Below, one piece after another: positions 23,379 through 35,035 of a DNA stretch of 64,000 bases. The notes under the pieces are model-generated. The model did not search any database. It was given only the letters and a program-made list of their open reading frames with translations, and had not been told where the DNA came from. The position numbers and the translations under genes were made by a program. Each line of letters begins with the position of its first letter. Positions within the stretch are counted from its first letter, which is position 1. Origin of the DNA: Atherix ibis (lineage: Eukaryota; Arthropoda; Insecta; Diptera; Athericidae); contig OY282605.1 in NCBI GenBank assembly GCA_958298945.1, positions 42,262,811-42,326,810 of the forward strand, read 5' to 3'.

Positions 23379-26254
23379 CTATAAATGATAGAAAGAAAAA
23401 AAAAATGAAAATCATTTTCTATATGTAAACATTTGCACAATAATTCTTTCTGGATAATGTACGAGTACGTCATTTAGGTCTGCAAAAAGCCCTACAGTGA
23501 AAAATTATATTTGATTTGGATATACTGCATTAAAATAGATACAAGCCACCTTTTTATGAATATGCATAAGAAGGGATGATTTTTCAATCTATTTCATTTC
23601 ATTTGCTGTCAGATCAATCTAGTCTGTTATTTTTTTTATTCGAATTTTTTTTTTTTTTTTACTTTTGGACTCTAATAAAATTAACTAGAATGATGGAATA
23701 TCTTTCAATTACTTATTCATATTTTTGTATATAAAGTCTTTTTATAAATATTCAATTTGTGGTCGAAATCTTCAGAATTTATTTAAATAGAGTAAAATTT
23801 TCGTAATATTAAATATTACATACTCTGTTGTGATGGAATTTTTTTTTTTTTAATATAATCAATTTGATATACTTTAAGTATGCATAAATATAAATTTCAA
23901 GTATGAGTACAACTCTGCCTATACTATAATCTGTAATTTGCGTACGATCCCTTATCTGAGAATAATCGTGCCAGCTGTCTGTCTATCTGACGCTCTGTCT
24001 ATGGATCGATTTATCTATTTCTATACTCATCCAGTCATTTGTTCACTTCCAAAATGGCCATATTGACGAATGACTAGCAATACGAGCACAATATATGATA
24101 CAAGCAGATCCTGTACCCCCAGAACTATCCGAAATTGTATGCACAGAGTCGGTAATCATGGTGATATGGTGATGCCTCCTTTCACGATAGCATTGATGAT
24201 ATTGATAAGCGAAAACATAAACTTTACTATACCAAATATACATCCCTTTACATACATTAGAGTATGGTATGCCTAGTTGTTCCAGAATAACGTATAGATA
24301 GCAATTTTCCAATTTAAATTACAAGTATCTATGGAGGATATATGTGTACTTGTACATTGATGCATTTGCTTTCCAAATGAGAAGCACAAGTATACGTCAA
24401 TATTTACTCTTTGCGAGTACTTTCACTTTACATAAAAGGAGGGGATAAACATATCCATAAGCATAAAGTATAGGAGTTTTCTTCCTAGCATCTATGCTCC
24501 CTTCATTATACTGTACGAGTTTATGTTATTTATCAACAACAATAGCTGGAGTTGTCTGTACATATACTATTATGTAATGATATAAGAAAATATTTAATAG
24601 AATTTTTTCCAAGTAAAAGTAAAAGCGGAAAAACATTTATAAATAATACCTCATTCTATGATTAAGGAAAAAAATTTCGAAAAGTTATTTAAAAATTGGT
24701 TGAAAAGCGTTCAATTAAAGATCGAAAACATCAAACTGTCTATTTGAGTGTTTCATCACATACGAAAGAAAGGATTTCCTCAGAATGTCTATAAATCGCC
24801 AATTAAATTGCTATCTTCTAGAGCCGATATACAATATAAATACCCATACTCCTTATTGAATATAAATAATTTTTTTTTTCTATAAAAGGATATTTTTTTT
24901 TCAACCAACTTCGTTTATCCCCAAATTATTTTTGTTGCATTATTGTTTGGAAAAGAAAACTTTTTATTTATATTCTACAACAAAATATTAAATAAAAACA
25001 ATTTCTTATTTGTTTTTTGTTTTTTATATTGTCTGTAAGAAGTTAAAATGAATTTAAATCGATTCTATTGTTTTTCTATCAATATAATCCTTAAAAATGT
25101 ATACTAATGTTATAAGAAAATAAACATTGAAAAAAGTTTTCATTTTCAATGTATTTTCTGCCCTTAGTTTTTTTTGTCTATAGTATTTTTGTTTTGTTTT
25201 TTTTTTATTTCACTTACTTTTAGTAACCGATGATTTAAGGAATTTTTTTATTAGCCTAACTGAAAAGATAAAGCGACAGATTAACAAGAAAAGCTGACAA
25301 AGAACCAGTCGATTCCGTTTGAACTTCTACCCCTTTCTGCTCAAAAGGGATCGGTCTTTAGTAAAAAAGAAGGGAAAAAAATTCGCAAACCTATTGAAAA
25401 GACATCTCCAAATTAAGGGATAAACTTCCCCAATAATGCGAGTGGCTATGAATCAATTGATTTGCCAAGACCAAGGCCAATACTATGCACTACTCGTAAT
25501 ATCGATATTGAGGCGTCTTCGTATATTTGAGCTCCCTTTTCTTTTCGTTTCGTTTTTTTCTTTCACCAAATCATCCCTTTTTTTTGTTATATTCCTAGTT
25601 TTATTTTTCATTTCAATTTTCTTCTTGTTCAGCATAGATTATATTTAGGGTAGGTTTTTTTCGGAATTTATTCACTTCTTCGGTTCTGTTTTCCTTTTTC
25701 TTTTCTTGCACCCTACACCCCTGTCTAGTTTTTTTCTTGTTCTTCTTATTTTTTTTTTTTTTTTGGTATGGAATTTCCAATTTCCGATACCGATTATAAA
25801 TATTGTAATTTGATGATTTTCGATTAAAAATTATACAAAAAAAAAAGGACAAATAAATTTAATAAAATATTTACTTTAGAATATTTGAAAACAGAAAATA
25901 TTCGGTCGAAGTAATCAATAATAGTACTCAGCTTTAAATTTGATGTGGTTAATGCAATAAGGATGTAATATTTCATTTGAAATATATTTAAAATAATTTC
26001 AATGAAAATAATAAAATTGATTAAGGGGTCATTTTTGTCTAAATTGTTTCTGTTTTAATTTAAAAAAAAAAAACAACCATAAAAACTGTTTAAAATTGAA
26101 GTAATCTCGAAGCCTTCACAAAATATTTCTTTAAAATACTTCATTTTCAGTCAAATAAGCTAAATTATTAATATTTCGATACCGATTAATATATGAATAA
26201 TCCAAAAGAAAGACTCGCACATATCACATAAATCGATGTTTATATAAAAAAAGT
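23379..26254. other. intron-like, AT-rich, no gene seen
   Basis: This lies just upstream of the immunoglobulin exon on the minus strand, so it is probably intron of the same gene. 24000-24560 is less AT-rich and carries overlapping short frames on both strands with no known domain. Poly(T), poly(A) and T-rich tracts are common between 24870 and 25850. Confidence 0.5.
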
Positions 26255-26970
26255 AATTTTTAGGTTATATCGGGTGAAGACCGCGAATTGTCCATCCGTC
26301 GCCGTTCAAAGCAATTGGGATTGTGTTACTTGATTATGAAGAAGATGTTACCCTTGAAGAAAATCCGTTTTTTTTTACGAAAATAAAACTTGAGGAAAAT
26401 CCGTTTTTTACCAAAAAAAAAATGCGTTTAGCGACGAAGCTCATTTCTGGTTGATTGGGTATGCGAATAAGTAAAATTGTTGCGTTTGGGCTGATGAACA
26501 ATGATAGGCAAAACAAGAACTGCCATTTCACTCAGAATGATTTTGATTTTTTTTGCCCAAAATGGAAGAACTGTATTTGGTCGACGTGTGGTTACAATAC
26601 AATGGCGCTACATGCTAAACAGCACGTGAGGCAATGGACATATTGAGATATGAGTTGGGTAAGCAATTTATCTCACGTTTCGGTCTCATAAGTTGGCCGC
26701 CTAGATCGTGCGATTTGACGCCGCTAGATTATTTTTTATGTTACTGATCTATGACGATAAACCAAGGGCTACGTGAAGTCACTGATCTATACCATAAGCC
26801 AGCATCACTTGCAGTCTTGGAAGACTATGTTACACGGCTTATTAGCGAGATACGAAACGAGATACTCTCGTATAGATCACTTAACACGTGGTCGCGCCAA
26901 ATATTTACACGATTTTTTTTTTTTAATTTTTTTTTTATTCCAAATGTTATCTACAACTACTTATGCTATT
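26255..26970 (+). pseudogene. DD41D transposase relic
   Basis: Plus-strand pieces in order: SGEDRELSIRRRSKQLGL (helix-turn-helix entrance) at about 26269-26325, FSDEAHFWLIGYANKQNC (first catalytic Asp) at 26429-26485, VWLQYNGATCXTAREAMDIL at about 26590-26645 with the second Asp replaced by Asn, then FISRFGLISWPPRSCDLTPLDYFL at about 26668-26740 with the final acidic residue. The tail continues through VLEDYVTRLISEIRNEI near 26860. Stops and a large gap after the helix-turn-helix show it is dead. No terminal repeats were recognised. Confidence 0.85.
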
Positions 26971-27049
26971 AACAAGCAGATTTTTTAAGGGAATATACAA
27001 GGACATGAAGACATGTGGAGGAAAACACCCATCGATATTACCTCTAGAA

Positions 27050-28860
27050 CAAGGTAATTTTATTTTATAATTTTCGAGAATCTCTCGGCCATCGGCGTTT
27101 TAAACGTCGATGGGTGTATACTGGAAGGGTGGGAGTGAAAAGTTCCCTTCCTAAAGGATTAGGGTGGAAGGCTAGATGCGAATGGAATTTTTTATATCAG
27201 GAGATGCATAGTTCACGAACAAATGGAACATTTAGGTTACGGTGGATAATAGTCCTTTTTTTCGCACATAAAAGGGGGCATTGACAATTTTACGAAGGAT
27301 TCGGGATTGTAGGGATTGGATTGGAAGGGAGTTGGAATGCTCAGTCGAACCTCAAAGTTCTAGACCATATGTCCATATTGGTTTCAGAACCATATTGTAT
27401 AGTAATAGTTTACTTGTTGTTGTATGTTAGGATTTACTGTCTAGGAGACGTAATAATTGTTTGTATCGTCCGTTAAGCTTACGTCTTTTAGTTTTCGTAT
27501 GAAGGTTCCAGGCTAACCGTTTGTCGAATATAAGGCCAAGGTAACGTACGCTATTTTTTTGTGGAATAATACTGCCGTTTAGGGTTATGTCGGGAATTTG
27601 TTCTCGGCAGAGTGTGAAAGTTAGATGAGCAGATTTTTGCTCATTTAACTTCACTCTCCACCTTTTGAACCAAGTTTCTAAGGAGTGGATATGGTTTTGT
27701 AGGATACTAATGGCTGTGGAAGGATCTTTATGATGTGTCAGGATGGCTGTATCGTCAGCATATGTTGCGATTAGGATGTTGTTGTGGCAAGGAATATCAT
27801 GGGTATAAATGTTATAAAGGATACGACCTAGGATACTTTCTTGAGGGACATCGGCGGAAATTGGATAAATGTCAGAGTACTCAATATTTTCAGCTACCTG
27901 AAAATATCGGTCTGAGAGATAAGAGTTAAGAATGTGGAAATAACCCGAGGGTAGGACTCGCTGCAACTTCCAAAGCAATCCAGGGTGCCATACACGGTCG
28001 AAAGCATGCAAAATGTCAAGAAACACACCTGGGCAGTATTACTTTCACTCTAGCGAACACGCTATGTAGTCGACTACGCGATGACACTGCTGGATAGTGG
28101 AATGCTCAGGTCGAAATCCAAAATGATGCTGAGGAATGACACTTTCGGTTTCAGAAATGGGATAAAGGCGTTTTAGGATTAATTTTTCTAGGATTTTTGA
28201 TAACATGGGAAGGAGGCTTATAGGTCTATATGAGGTAGGAAGGTTTTTGGGCTTATTGGGTTTTGGGATCATCTTAATTATGGAAAACTTCCACAGGGAC
28301 GGAAAAAATGATGTGCGGAGGATACTATTATAAATATAGGTTATAAGGACGAGGGTTTTTTGGAAATTTGCTTCAGGATTTCTGAAGTTATTAGGTCATA
28401 TCCTGGGGCTTTTTTATTGGAAAGCTGTTCTATTGTGAATTTAACTTCGGAAGGAGTGAAAAACTTAGGAAGTGGACTTATGGGCAACTGAGTTGATATT
28501 TGTCGGAATATTTGTTCGTCATGCAGAATGTTTTGGACATCTTCGTGAGGGTTAAAGATGTTTTCTAAGTGTTTGCCAAAGATGTCGGCTTTCTGTTTAT
28601 CCGTTTTTGCCCAGGTTCCGTCGGTATTCCGGAGCGGGTGTGTAGCTGTTTTGTATTTGAGAATTCGTCTGGTAGCTGTCCAGAGTGACTTATTAGTTGT
28701 CAGTGATTCTGTATATTCAGTAAATCGTTCTATATTATAATTAATTATTTATTGGTTCAGTTCTCGTTGTAGTTGGTTCAGTTTTTTCTTCTCATTTGGC
28801 ATTCTTGAACGTTGCCACTAGGCCCTGGCTCGACGTTTCTCGCTTATCAAGCTGCGAATT
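27050..28860 (-). mobile_element. Jockey-like LINE, reverse transcriptase part
   Basis: Minus-strand pieces in order from 28860 down to 27050. KKAPGYDLITSEILKQ precedes the RT. MIPKPNKPKNLPTSYRPISLLP, then HHFGFRPEHSTIQQCHRV (28272-28045). FLDILHAFDRVWHPGLLWKL carries the first catalytic Asp. VPQESILGRILYNIYTHDIP and ATYADDTAIL, the catalytic YADD box, follow in a 199-codon frame (28026-27427). The last domain is readable down to about 27070 as HRRLKRRWPRD, a Jockey-type terminus. Frameshifts lie near 28035 and 28290, with stops after 27427. Endonuclease and ORF1 are missing. A relative lies on the plus strand at 57959-59350. Confidence 0.85.
27427..28026 (-). pseudogene. reverse transcriptase core with intact YADD
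   Basis: The longest surviving frame of the LINE above, 199 codons. The palm contains LDILHAFDRVWH (motif A), VPQESILGRILYNIYTHDI (motif B, family form PQGSILGP) and ATYADDTAILTH (motif C, both Asp present). RYLGLIFDKRLAWNLHTKTK is the conserved block after the palm. It is still cut off from the rest of ORF2 by frame changes on both sides. Confidence 0.85.
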
Positions 28861-28984
28861 TTTTGCGGATACACGAATTAATCTTTAAAAAGTAAATGAC
28901 AAGTATTAATTTATCGATTTTAATAGAAATTTAATACATAATAAAATTGACTGGATTAAGTCTGTGTGACTAGTCTCAACAAAT

Positions 28985-29207
28985 ATCTTTCAAATATTTT
29001 ATTTCAAGGGATATGAAAACTTCATCCGGTGTCCCGCAAGGTAGCCATCTTGATCCGTTGCTTTCTATTCTTACCATTGATGACATTGTTAACCCAATTA
29101 ATTATATTAAAATTTATTTTAATACTGAAAATAAGATTTTATACTGTGTCAGACATAGAAATGACATAGCTTATATTCAGGATGACATAAATTTATTATA
29201 TTATATA
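28985..29207 (+). pseudogene. LINE reverse transcriptase scrap
   Basis: A plus-strand piece containing SSGVPQGSHLDPLLSILTID, RT motif B (family form SGVPQGSHLGPLLFILFIND), then ILYCVRHRNDIAYIQDDIN, the region around and after the YADD box, which is itself lost. Orientation is opposite to the LINE on its left, so it is a separate insertion. It stops at the left end of the DD41D element at 29208 and does not resume on the other side. Confidence 0.75.
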
Positions 29208-30342
29208 CAGAGTGCGTTTTATATTCCAAGTCAACGTTTTTTCTTATTTAACTTTTAAGTGAAATATAATTTTATAATTTATATTTTATTAGTTAATTAT
29301 ATGGTCTTTAGTATTATGTATAAAATATAATGTCGGTCAAATCTTTATTTTTCAAGAACATTTTTCATAATATTTTTGCAGACTTTTGGTGTAATTTCAT
29401 TTCGTATGTTATACTTTAGTACTGAGGTTAGGTTTTGTTTGTTAGTTGACACCTTTTCTTTCACATAACACTATATGAAGAAATCGGTTCAAATCAGGGG
29501 AACGTGGGGGCCAGTCGATATCACCAGTTTTTGACATTATTTAGACGGGAAAAATTTCTTTCAAAATGTTCATCTTAACACGAGCTGTGTGTGATGTAAA
29601 ACCGTCTTTTTGGAACAACATGTTTTGTTGGCCTAATTGATCCAATTCAGGTAGAAGAAAGTTTTTCAACATGTCCCAATAACGGTCACCAGTAACTGTT
29701 ACAGCATTGCCTATAGTATCTTTAAAGAAATATGGCCCAATGATGACGCCGGCCAAAATGCCGCACCATAAAGTTACTTTATGAAAGCATAGTGGCCTTT
29801 GGTGTATCAGTTGAGGGTTTTCAGTAGCTATCTTATTTAGTAACAATTAAAATTTTTTGCCAAAAAAATGGTGGTTTATACCGAGCTGTAAAAATCGAGC
29901 ACTCCAGTCTCGCCGTCATTTATGGTCATTTGCCTGCAGCCATTATGTCAGTTGAGAATTTTTAACAAACATGATGGAAATATTCCCAATTCCTGTGTAC
30001 GGCGTCGATGAGAGCTACGATCAATATTTTCTAGTTTACGTTGGCTTTGCTCTATCTTACAGTATATGCATATTTTTAAAATAATTAATTATACGCTGAG
30101 TGGTTGACTTACTCGGCATACGATTAATACCAAAAAGTCACTTAATTATCTCCGCGTATTCACAATTGAACAATTATTAAAATAAATTGTTTTAATAATT
30201 TCAACATATTGTTGCAGCGTTAAATGCTTCATAATAAATTGCTTTCGACTACACTTTACTACTGTCAAATTTTAATAGACAAATGCCATCCAAACAAAAA
30301 TTGCGGCCAAACAAAATGACTTACAACATAAGACACACACTG
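29208..30342 (-). mobile_element. DD41D (rosa-like) transposon with terminal repeats and TA
   Basis: The left end reads CAGAGTGCGTTTTATATTCC. The right end, in reverse complement, reads CAGTGTGTGTCTTATGTTGT, and both go on to AAGTCA. TA is present at 29206-29207 and 30343-30344. The 1135-bp length is slightly below a full element. These ends differ from those of the copies at 19057 and 47437, so this is a distinct DD41D family. Confidence 0.85.
29480..30232 (-). pseudogene. DD41D transposase, broken
   Basis: An ATG at 30232 starts MKHLTLQQYVEIIKTIYFNN, then CSIVNTRR, the N-terminal helix of the family. A piece RSSHRRRTQELGI near 30010 marks the helix-turn-helix. The frame 29846-29541 gives HKVTLWCGILAGVIIGPYFF, GNAVTVTGDRYWDML and NMLFQKDGFTSHTARVK, with the second catalytic Asp kept as QKDG. 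DIDWPPRSPDL lies just beyond in another frame, near 29510. The segment holding the first Asp is lost, and several stops separate the pieces. Confidence 0.8.
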
Positions 30343-30344
30343 TA

Positions 30345-30985
30345 ATTTGTGTTCTTTTAATAGCCTATAACTCAAATTTGATAAATATGAGGTCATGTCA
30401 TAGTGTTACTGCTCTAGTCCATATATTTTTTCTGTTTTTTTTTTGGAAATTTGAAAAGCAAACTCTTTAAAAATCAGATGTTACAATACAAATTAATATT
30501 GTTTAAATTTAAAAATTTTACTTAATAAAAAATATGTTGTTTTTAATAACAACTAATATTTTTATCAAAACTTGAAAAAAAAAGTAGAAAAATATTTTTA
30601 TTACATAGCATGGCTCGAAAAGTTTCCAGAAAACCGGTTCCAGAGCAGAATTATAGGCTTACTTCAGTACATGGTCGAGCCAGATCAGCGAGAGTGAGCG
30701 GTTCGTTGCGGAATTTGCGTGTCGTTTTATTTTTGCCTTTTACTGTATCCATCGAATAGATCGTGGTAGATCGTAACAATATATATACAAGATTATCCAT
30801 TTAATAGTTTTTAAAAGACAGTCCTACCATTTGACAGTTGCTTAACAGGTATTTTAATTAATAACATTTTTCTTTAGTATTATTTTATGCCATTTTATAT
30901 AATAAATATTTTTCTTTATCATAAAAATTTCCAGAAGGTATGGCGATTTTTGGTAGATATGTTAATAATCAAAATTACTATATAC
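30345..30985. other. spacer, no gene seen
   Basis: No coding resemblance. 30600-30780 is richer in GC and contains CTCGAAAAGTTTCCAGAAAA, but I could not assign it. Confidence 0.4.
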
Positions 30986-32252
30986 TACGTGTAGTAAAAA
31001 GACGGCCATTATTTTGCCAATAGATGGCTTTAGGAGTCTGTATCTCCCGTTGTAAAGTGCGATCGGGTTGCACTAGATGGCATTAGAAAGATAAGATTTC
31101 GTACTAAAAAAGCTTTTGATACAGTTTTGTGATTACTTGACTCAGTATTTTTTAAGCACGCGTCTAAGATGGACACCAACAAAGAGAAAATACGCCATAT
31201 TTTACAGTTTTTCTTCGATAAAGGCGAAACCGCAAGCCAGGCAGCTGAAAATGTGAATAATGTTAATGGTTCTGATATTGTAACAGCCAATCACGCGCAA
31301 TTTTGGTTTCGTCGATTCCGTGCCGGTAATTTTGATGTCAAAGATGCACCACGCTCTGGAAGGCCAATTGTCGAAAATGTCGATAAAATAATGGAAATCG
31401 TCGAGTCCGGCCGTCACGTAAGCACTGTTTCGATTGCCCAGGAGCTAAACATTGCACAAAAAACCGATGGGAACCACTTAAATAAGGCTGGATACAAAAA
31501 GAAGCTCGATGTATGGGTGCCACACGAGTTATCGCATGAAAACCTCATGGATCGAATTTCCATCTGCGAATCGCTGCTGAATCGCAACAATATCGATCCA
31601 TTTCTGAAGCGGATGGTTACTGGTGATGAAAAGTGGGTCACTTACGACAACGGTCGTGGTCAAATCGCGGTCACCCGCCGCAAACGGTGTCAAAGCCAAG
31701 ATTGACAGCCAGGAAGGTTTTGCTGTGTGTTTGGTGGGACTGGCAGGGAATCATCTACTATGAGCTGCTCCCGTACGGCCGAACTTTTAATTCGGTCCTA
31801 TACTGTCAACAATTGAACCGTCTGAAAGAAGCAATCGCCCAGAAGCGGCCAGCTTTGGAGGAATTGTGTTCCATCAGGACAACGCCAGGCCGCATACATC
31901 GATAGTGACTCGCCAAAAGTTCCGAGACCTTGGTTTAGATGTTCTTATGCATCCACCTTATAGTCCGGACCTGGCACCAAGTGATTAACACCTCTTCCTG
32001 TCTATGACGAATGATGTTGTAGGTGAAAAATTCGCCTCAAGAGAAGATTGTGAAAATTGACTGTCCCAGTTTTTTGCCAATAGGGACGAGGGTTTCTATG
32101 AGAGAGGCATTTTGAAATTACCTCCAAAATGGCAACAAGTTATCGAACAAAACGGTGCATATTTGACCTAAATCGTATCATTCTATCTATGCTAAATAAA
32201 ACCTGCAATTTAATGCAAAAATAATGGATTTATTTTTACTAAACCTTATATA
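30986..32252 (+). mobile_element. mariner (irritans-like), about 1.27 kb, nearly full length
   Basis: The left end contains TAGTAAAAAGACGGCCATTA. The right end, in reverse complement, contains TAGTAAAAATAAATCCATTA, both followed by TTTTGC-like sequence. The imperfect ends are about 35 bp long and edges are approximate. Length and coding content are those of a complete mariner; only point lesions and small indels break it. Confidence 0.85.
31169..32171 (+). pseudogene. mariner transposase, few lesions
   Basis: Reads from MDTNKEKIRHILQFFFDKGE at an ATG through the first helix-turn-helix (ASQAAENVNNVNG), FWFRRFRAGNFDVKDAPRSG and the second helix-turn-helix (TVSIAQELNIAQKTDGNHLN), then LDVWVPHELS. 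RMVTGDEKWVTYDN holds the first catalytic Asp. Frameshifts near 31640-31680 lead into ARKVLLCVWWDWQGIIYYEL. VFHQDNARPHTS, with the second Asp, is in another frame near 31865-31900. YSPDLAPSD is followed by TAA where Tyr is expected (31986), and a TGA lies near 32058. It ends NGAYLT, then TAA at 32169. It is one of the better preserved transposases here. Confidence 0.9.
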
Positions 32253-34545
32253 AGACCCCAAAAAAATCACAAATGGCTACGGAGAAGCCATTGTATCTAC
32301 TAAAAGTGACTGTTTGAGGTACATTATAGTTTTGATGATGTAATTTGATCGTAATTATTTAAAAATGAAGAAGAAAAGGTAGTTTTCAATCTTTTTAGGC
32401 CTAAACTTTAACATTTTAAACAAAACTATATGTTTTTATGAATAAGATGGTCATAAAATCCACACAATACTATAAATTTTTGCTTTATTAACCGAAACGT
32501 TACCAGAACATGCTACAATATTTCCAGAATTGATGATGTTAATTCTCCTTCAAGATCATTCGATTAAATGTTGTTAGACTTTTCCTTGTAAAAATTTAAA
32601 AAAAAAACTTATTTAAGCAAATAATTTTAAAAACTCTAGAGTTTTGAAAAACTAATATTCATCAAGAAACGGCCGAATTACAGTTCGAAATATGATAAAA
32701 ATTCATTAAAAACTATCTCAAAAGGAGACAAGTTCTACAATAAGTCGTATGGCAGTTATTTGAATAATATTTAATTTTAATATAATAGGAAAATAAAAGA
32801 TAGTTAAATTATATTTATTTTGTATCTACTTTCGAAAGCGCAATTTGAATAACACTATACTACTATTGTTTAATGCAAAATTGAATTTATTTTCCATAAT
32901 ATTTACATTCAATCCTTTATTTTGATCTATTATATATCAAATATACTCACAATTTATAATAGAATAATTATTGATTTTGAATCTTTTCAGTATAATAAAA
33001 TAATAAACTTTTCTAATGCAATTTATTTAACAATGAAAAACTGTATTTTGTATAAACTTTATTTGTTTAAATTTTATTACGTACACATTTAGTGAATGAA
33101 TAGAATTTATTAGAGCGTTTGAATAAACTTTAAGTTTAACTAAAACTCAACAAAGCCCGGTTATTTGGAATTGTAAATTTTCAACCGAAATCGAGGTGAA
33201 ATAAATCCTAAACTGTTGATGGTGTATTTAGTAAACTATGGTAGGTCTTTTAGCATTCGATGAATATCCTTTTTTGTTTTTTTGTTTTTTTTTTTTGTTC
33301 AAGAAACAACAAACTTTTCATGCTAAAACTCCAACAAACGAAATTTATTACTTTTGTTGACAACAAAAACTGTTCCATACCACCTTTTCCTATGAACAAG
33401 AAAAATAATTTTACAAATTACAAGAATTTCATTTGAGTCTTCATGAAAAACTCCAAAGAAAAACTGAATACCATCATTTCCATGTTGGAATTTTCATTTT
33501 CACATAAAATAGAAAATAATCCTAGCATTTTAAACGTATTTAATAAAGATTCTGGAAATAATGCTGGCATAAAATTTAAACCTACTATAAATGTTGCCTG
33601 CCGATCTCCAATGAACTGACGTAAAACGTTTGAATTAATTGCAACCACAAAATTTTGGTTTCTTCCACAGAAAGTTGTGTTGCTGGCAATTTGTGAAAGT
33701 AGTTCAATTTGAATATTTGTATGAGTGCGTAGAGTTACTAAAGCCTATAACAAATATAGAGACAACAAGGTATGGTTTTTGAAATTTCAGTACATAAACT
33801 TGAAGAGAAACACTTTTCCAAATAGCTATAGAAGAGTTCAGTATACCATAAACTCATTGAAATTTTAAAATGAAACCGTTTATATTATTTATCAAAAGAT
33901 GTAAATCTTAATTTTCATCAAAATGGTTTTAGTTAGCCGCAATTATAATTGTGATATTTGTCAAAATTTTCATCACTACCATTAGATACTTGGAAATTAA
34001 TGGAAATTATTACCAATCAAATTATTGTTTATGTCTTTAAAATTCCCATCATTATTCTTTATTTATTATATTAGCTTTTGAAATTGGCTATTGGGAAATT
34101 TTAAATAAAACCTATTTTTTTATATTTGTAATATTAAAATTTACAAGTTTTATAATAGACAATTTATTACTTTCATATTTAAAATTAGTTGTTATTATTT
34201 AACAATTGAAGTCCAATAATTATGAAAATATCTTTAAAAAAATTCTCTTGTTTTTTTTTATAATTCGTCAGACCATATAGCAGATTCTGAGAAGTTTAAT
34301 ATAAAAATTCATTTTATCAGCTTATTTAAATTGTAAAATTCAAGTACGAGCGATGTGGCAGAAAAGTCATCAGACTGTAGTCACTGAGATAGATCGCGTA
34401 TAACAGTGGAATTCCTATGCACTAAACTTGAATATTAATTCTTTTCAGACCCAATAGAGTATGGTAACATCAAAATGTTGTCTGTGGCTTTGTGAATCTA
34501 CGAGTATGACTTATTTATCTACCAGACTATAAGAAACATTCCTTT
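32253..34545. other. AT-rich spacer with one unidentified coding-like segment
   Basis: Nothing recognised except the segment at 33418-33745, listed separately. Confidence 0.45.
33418..33745 (-). other. unidentified exon- or retrocopy-like open segment, 100+ codons
   Basis: On the minus strand an open frame runs from an AG-like acceptor (TTTGTTATAG at about 33746) to TAA at 33418. It contains ALVTLRTHTNIQIELLSQIA, then FCGRNQNFVVAINSNVLRQF, ATFIVGLNFMPALFPESLLN and ends FMKTQMKFL. About 120 bp beyond the stop lies an A-rich tract (minus strand; T-rich at 33265-33298), which could be a terminal exon's 3' UTR or a retrocopy tail. Composition looks coding. I do not recognise the family, and only the frame and these signals support it. 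Confidence 0.3.
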
Positions 34546-35035
34546 TCGAGAACACAAATTTTTCAAAGACATAAAGAATTTGTTGGAAGGTTCGAGAATC
34601 AGTGGAAGATGAACCCCGCTCACGAAGTCCGTCACCATTAAAAACTGATGAAATTATGTAACGAGTAAGGCTCTTGTAATGTTGATTAAGAATAAAGTTT
34701 CTTAAAAGGCGCAGAAAAAGATCACCTCTATTAGGCAGCTTTGTCGGAAAAATGAATTTCTTCGATTTTCTAGCTCTCTATTCACTTGATTTTAGTTCGT
34801 GCTCCTTTTTTGGTTCTCCAAAATCTGTCTCGTGGTTATTTCCTAGCCCTATATCTTACTGATCTAAGACCATATAACTTTTGTTTGTTTCACAATATTA
34901 AACATTAAGAGGACGTCATCTTTCTAATGTTGATAATATCCCAAAGAGTACAATCGAGTACCTAAAGGCGATTTCAGTTGAAACGTTTTAGCACACCACT
35001 GAAGAGTGCCCAGGGGAACTACATTTAACAAGATA
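34546..35035 (+). pseudogene. mariner-like transposase relic, internally deleted
   Basis: N-terminal piece: FQRHKEFVGRFRESVEDEPR, then SRSPSPLKTDEIM at about 34556-34660, matching the WY-RFK-GRE-VEDD-RSGRPSTSKTDEN segment of mariners. C-terminal piece: LTDLRPYNFCLFHNIK, with the third catalytic Asp replaced by Asn, then GRHLSNVDNIPKSTIEYLKA and ISVETF at about 34855-34990. The middle, including the first two catalytic residues, is mostly lost. The wording groups it with relics at 45985-46330 and 63060-63365. Confidence 0.75.

Noticed and set aside
24043..24312. An 89-codon minus-strand frame upstream of the immunoglobulin exon
   Set aside because: No immunoglobulin or transmembrane features and no good splice sites, and an overlapping plus-strand frame of similar length exists.
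27024..27120. ACACCCATCGA and TCGATGGGTGT inverted pair around 75 bases as a possible terminator or element end
   Set aside because: It overlaps the terminal part of the Jockey-like LINE, is only 11 bp long, and no other support was found.
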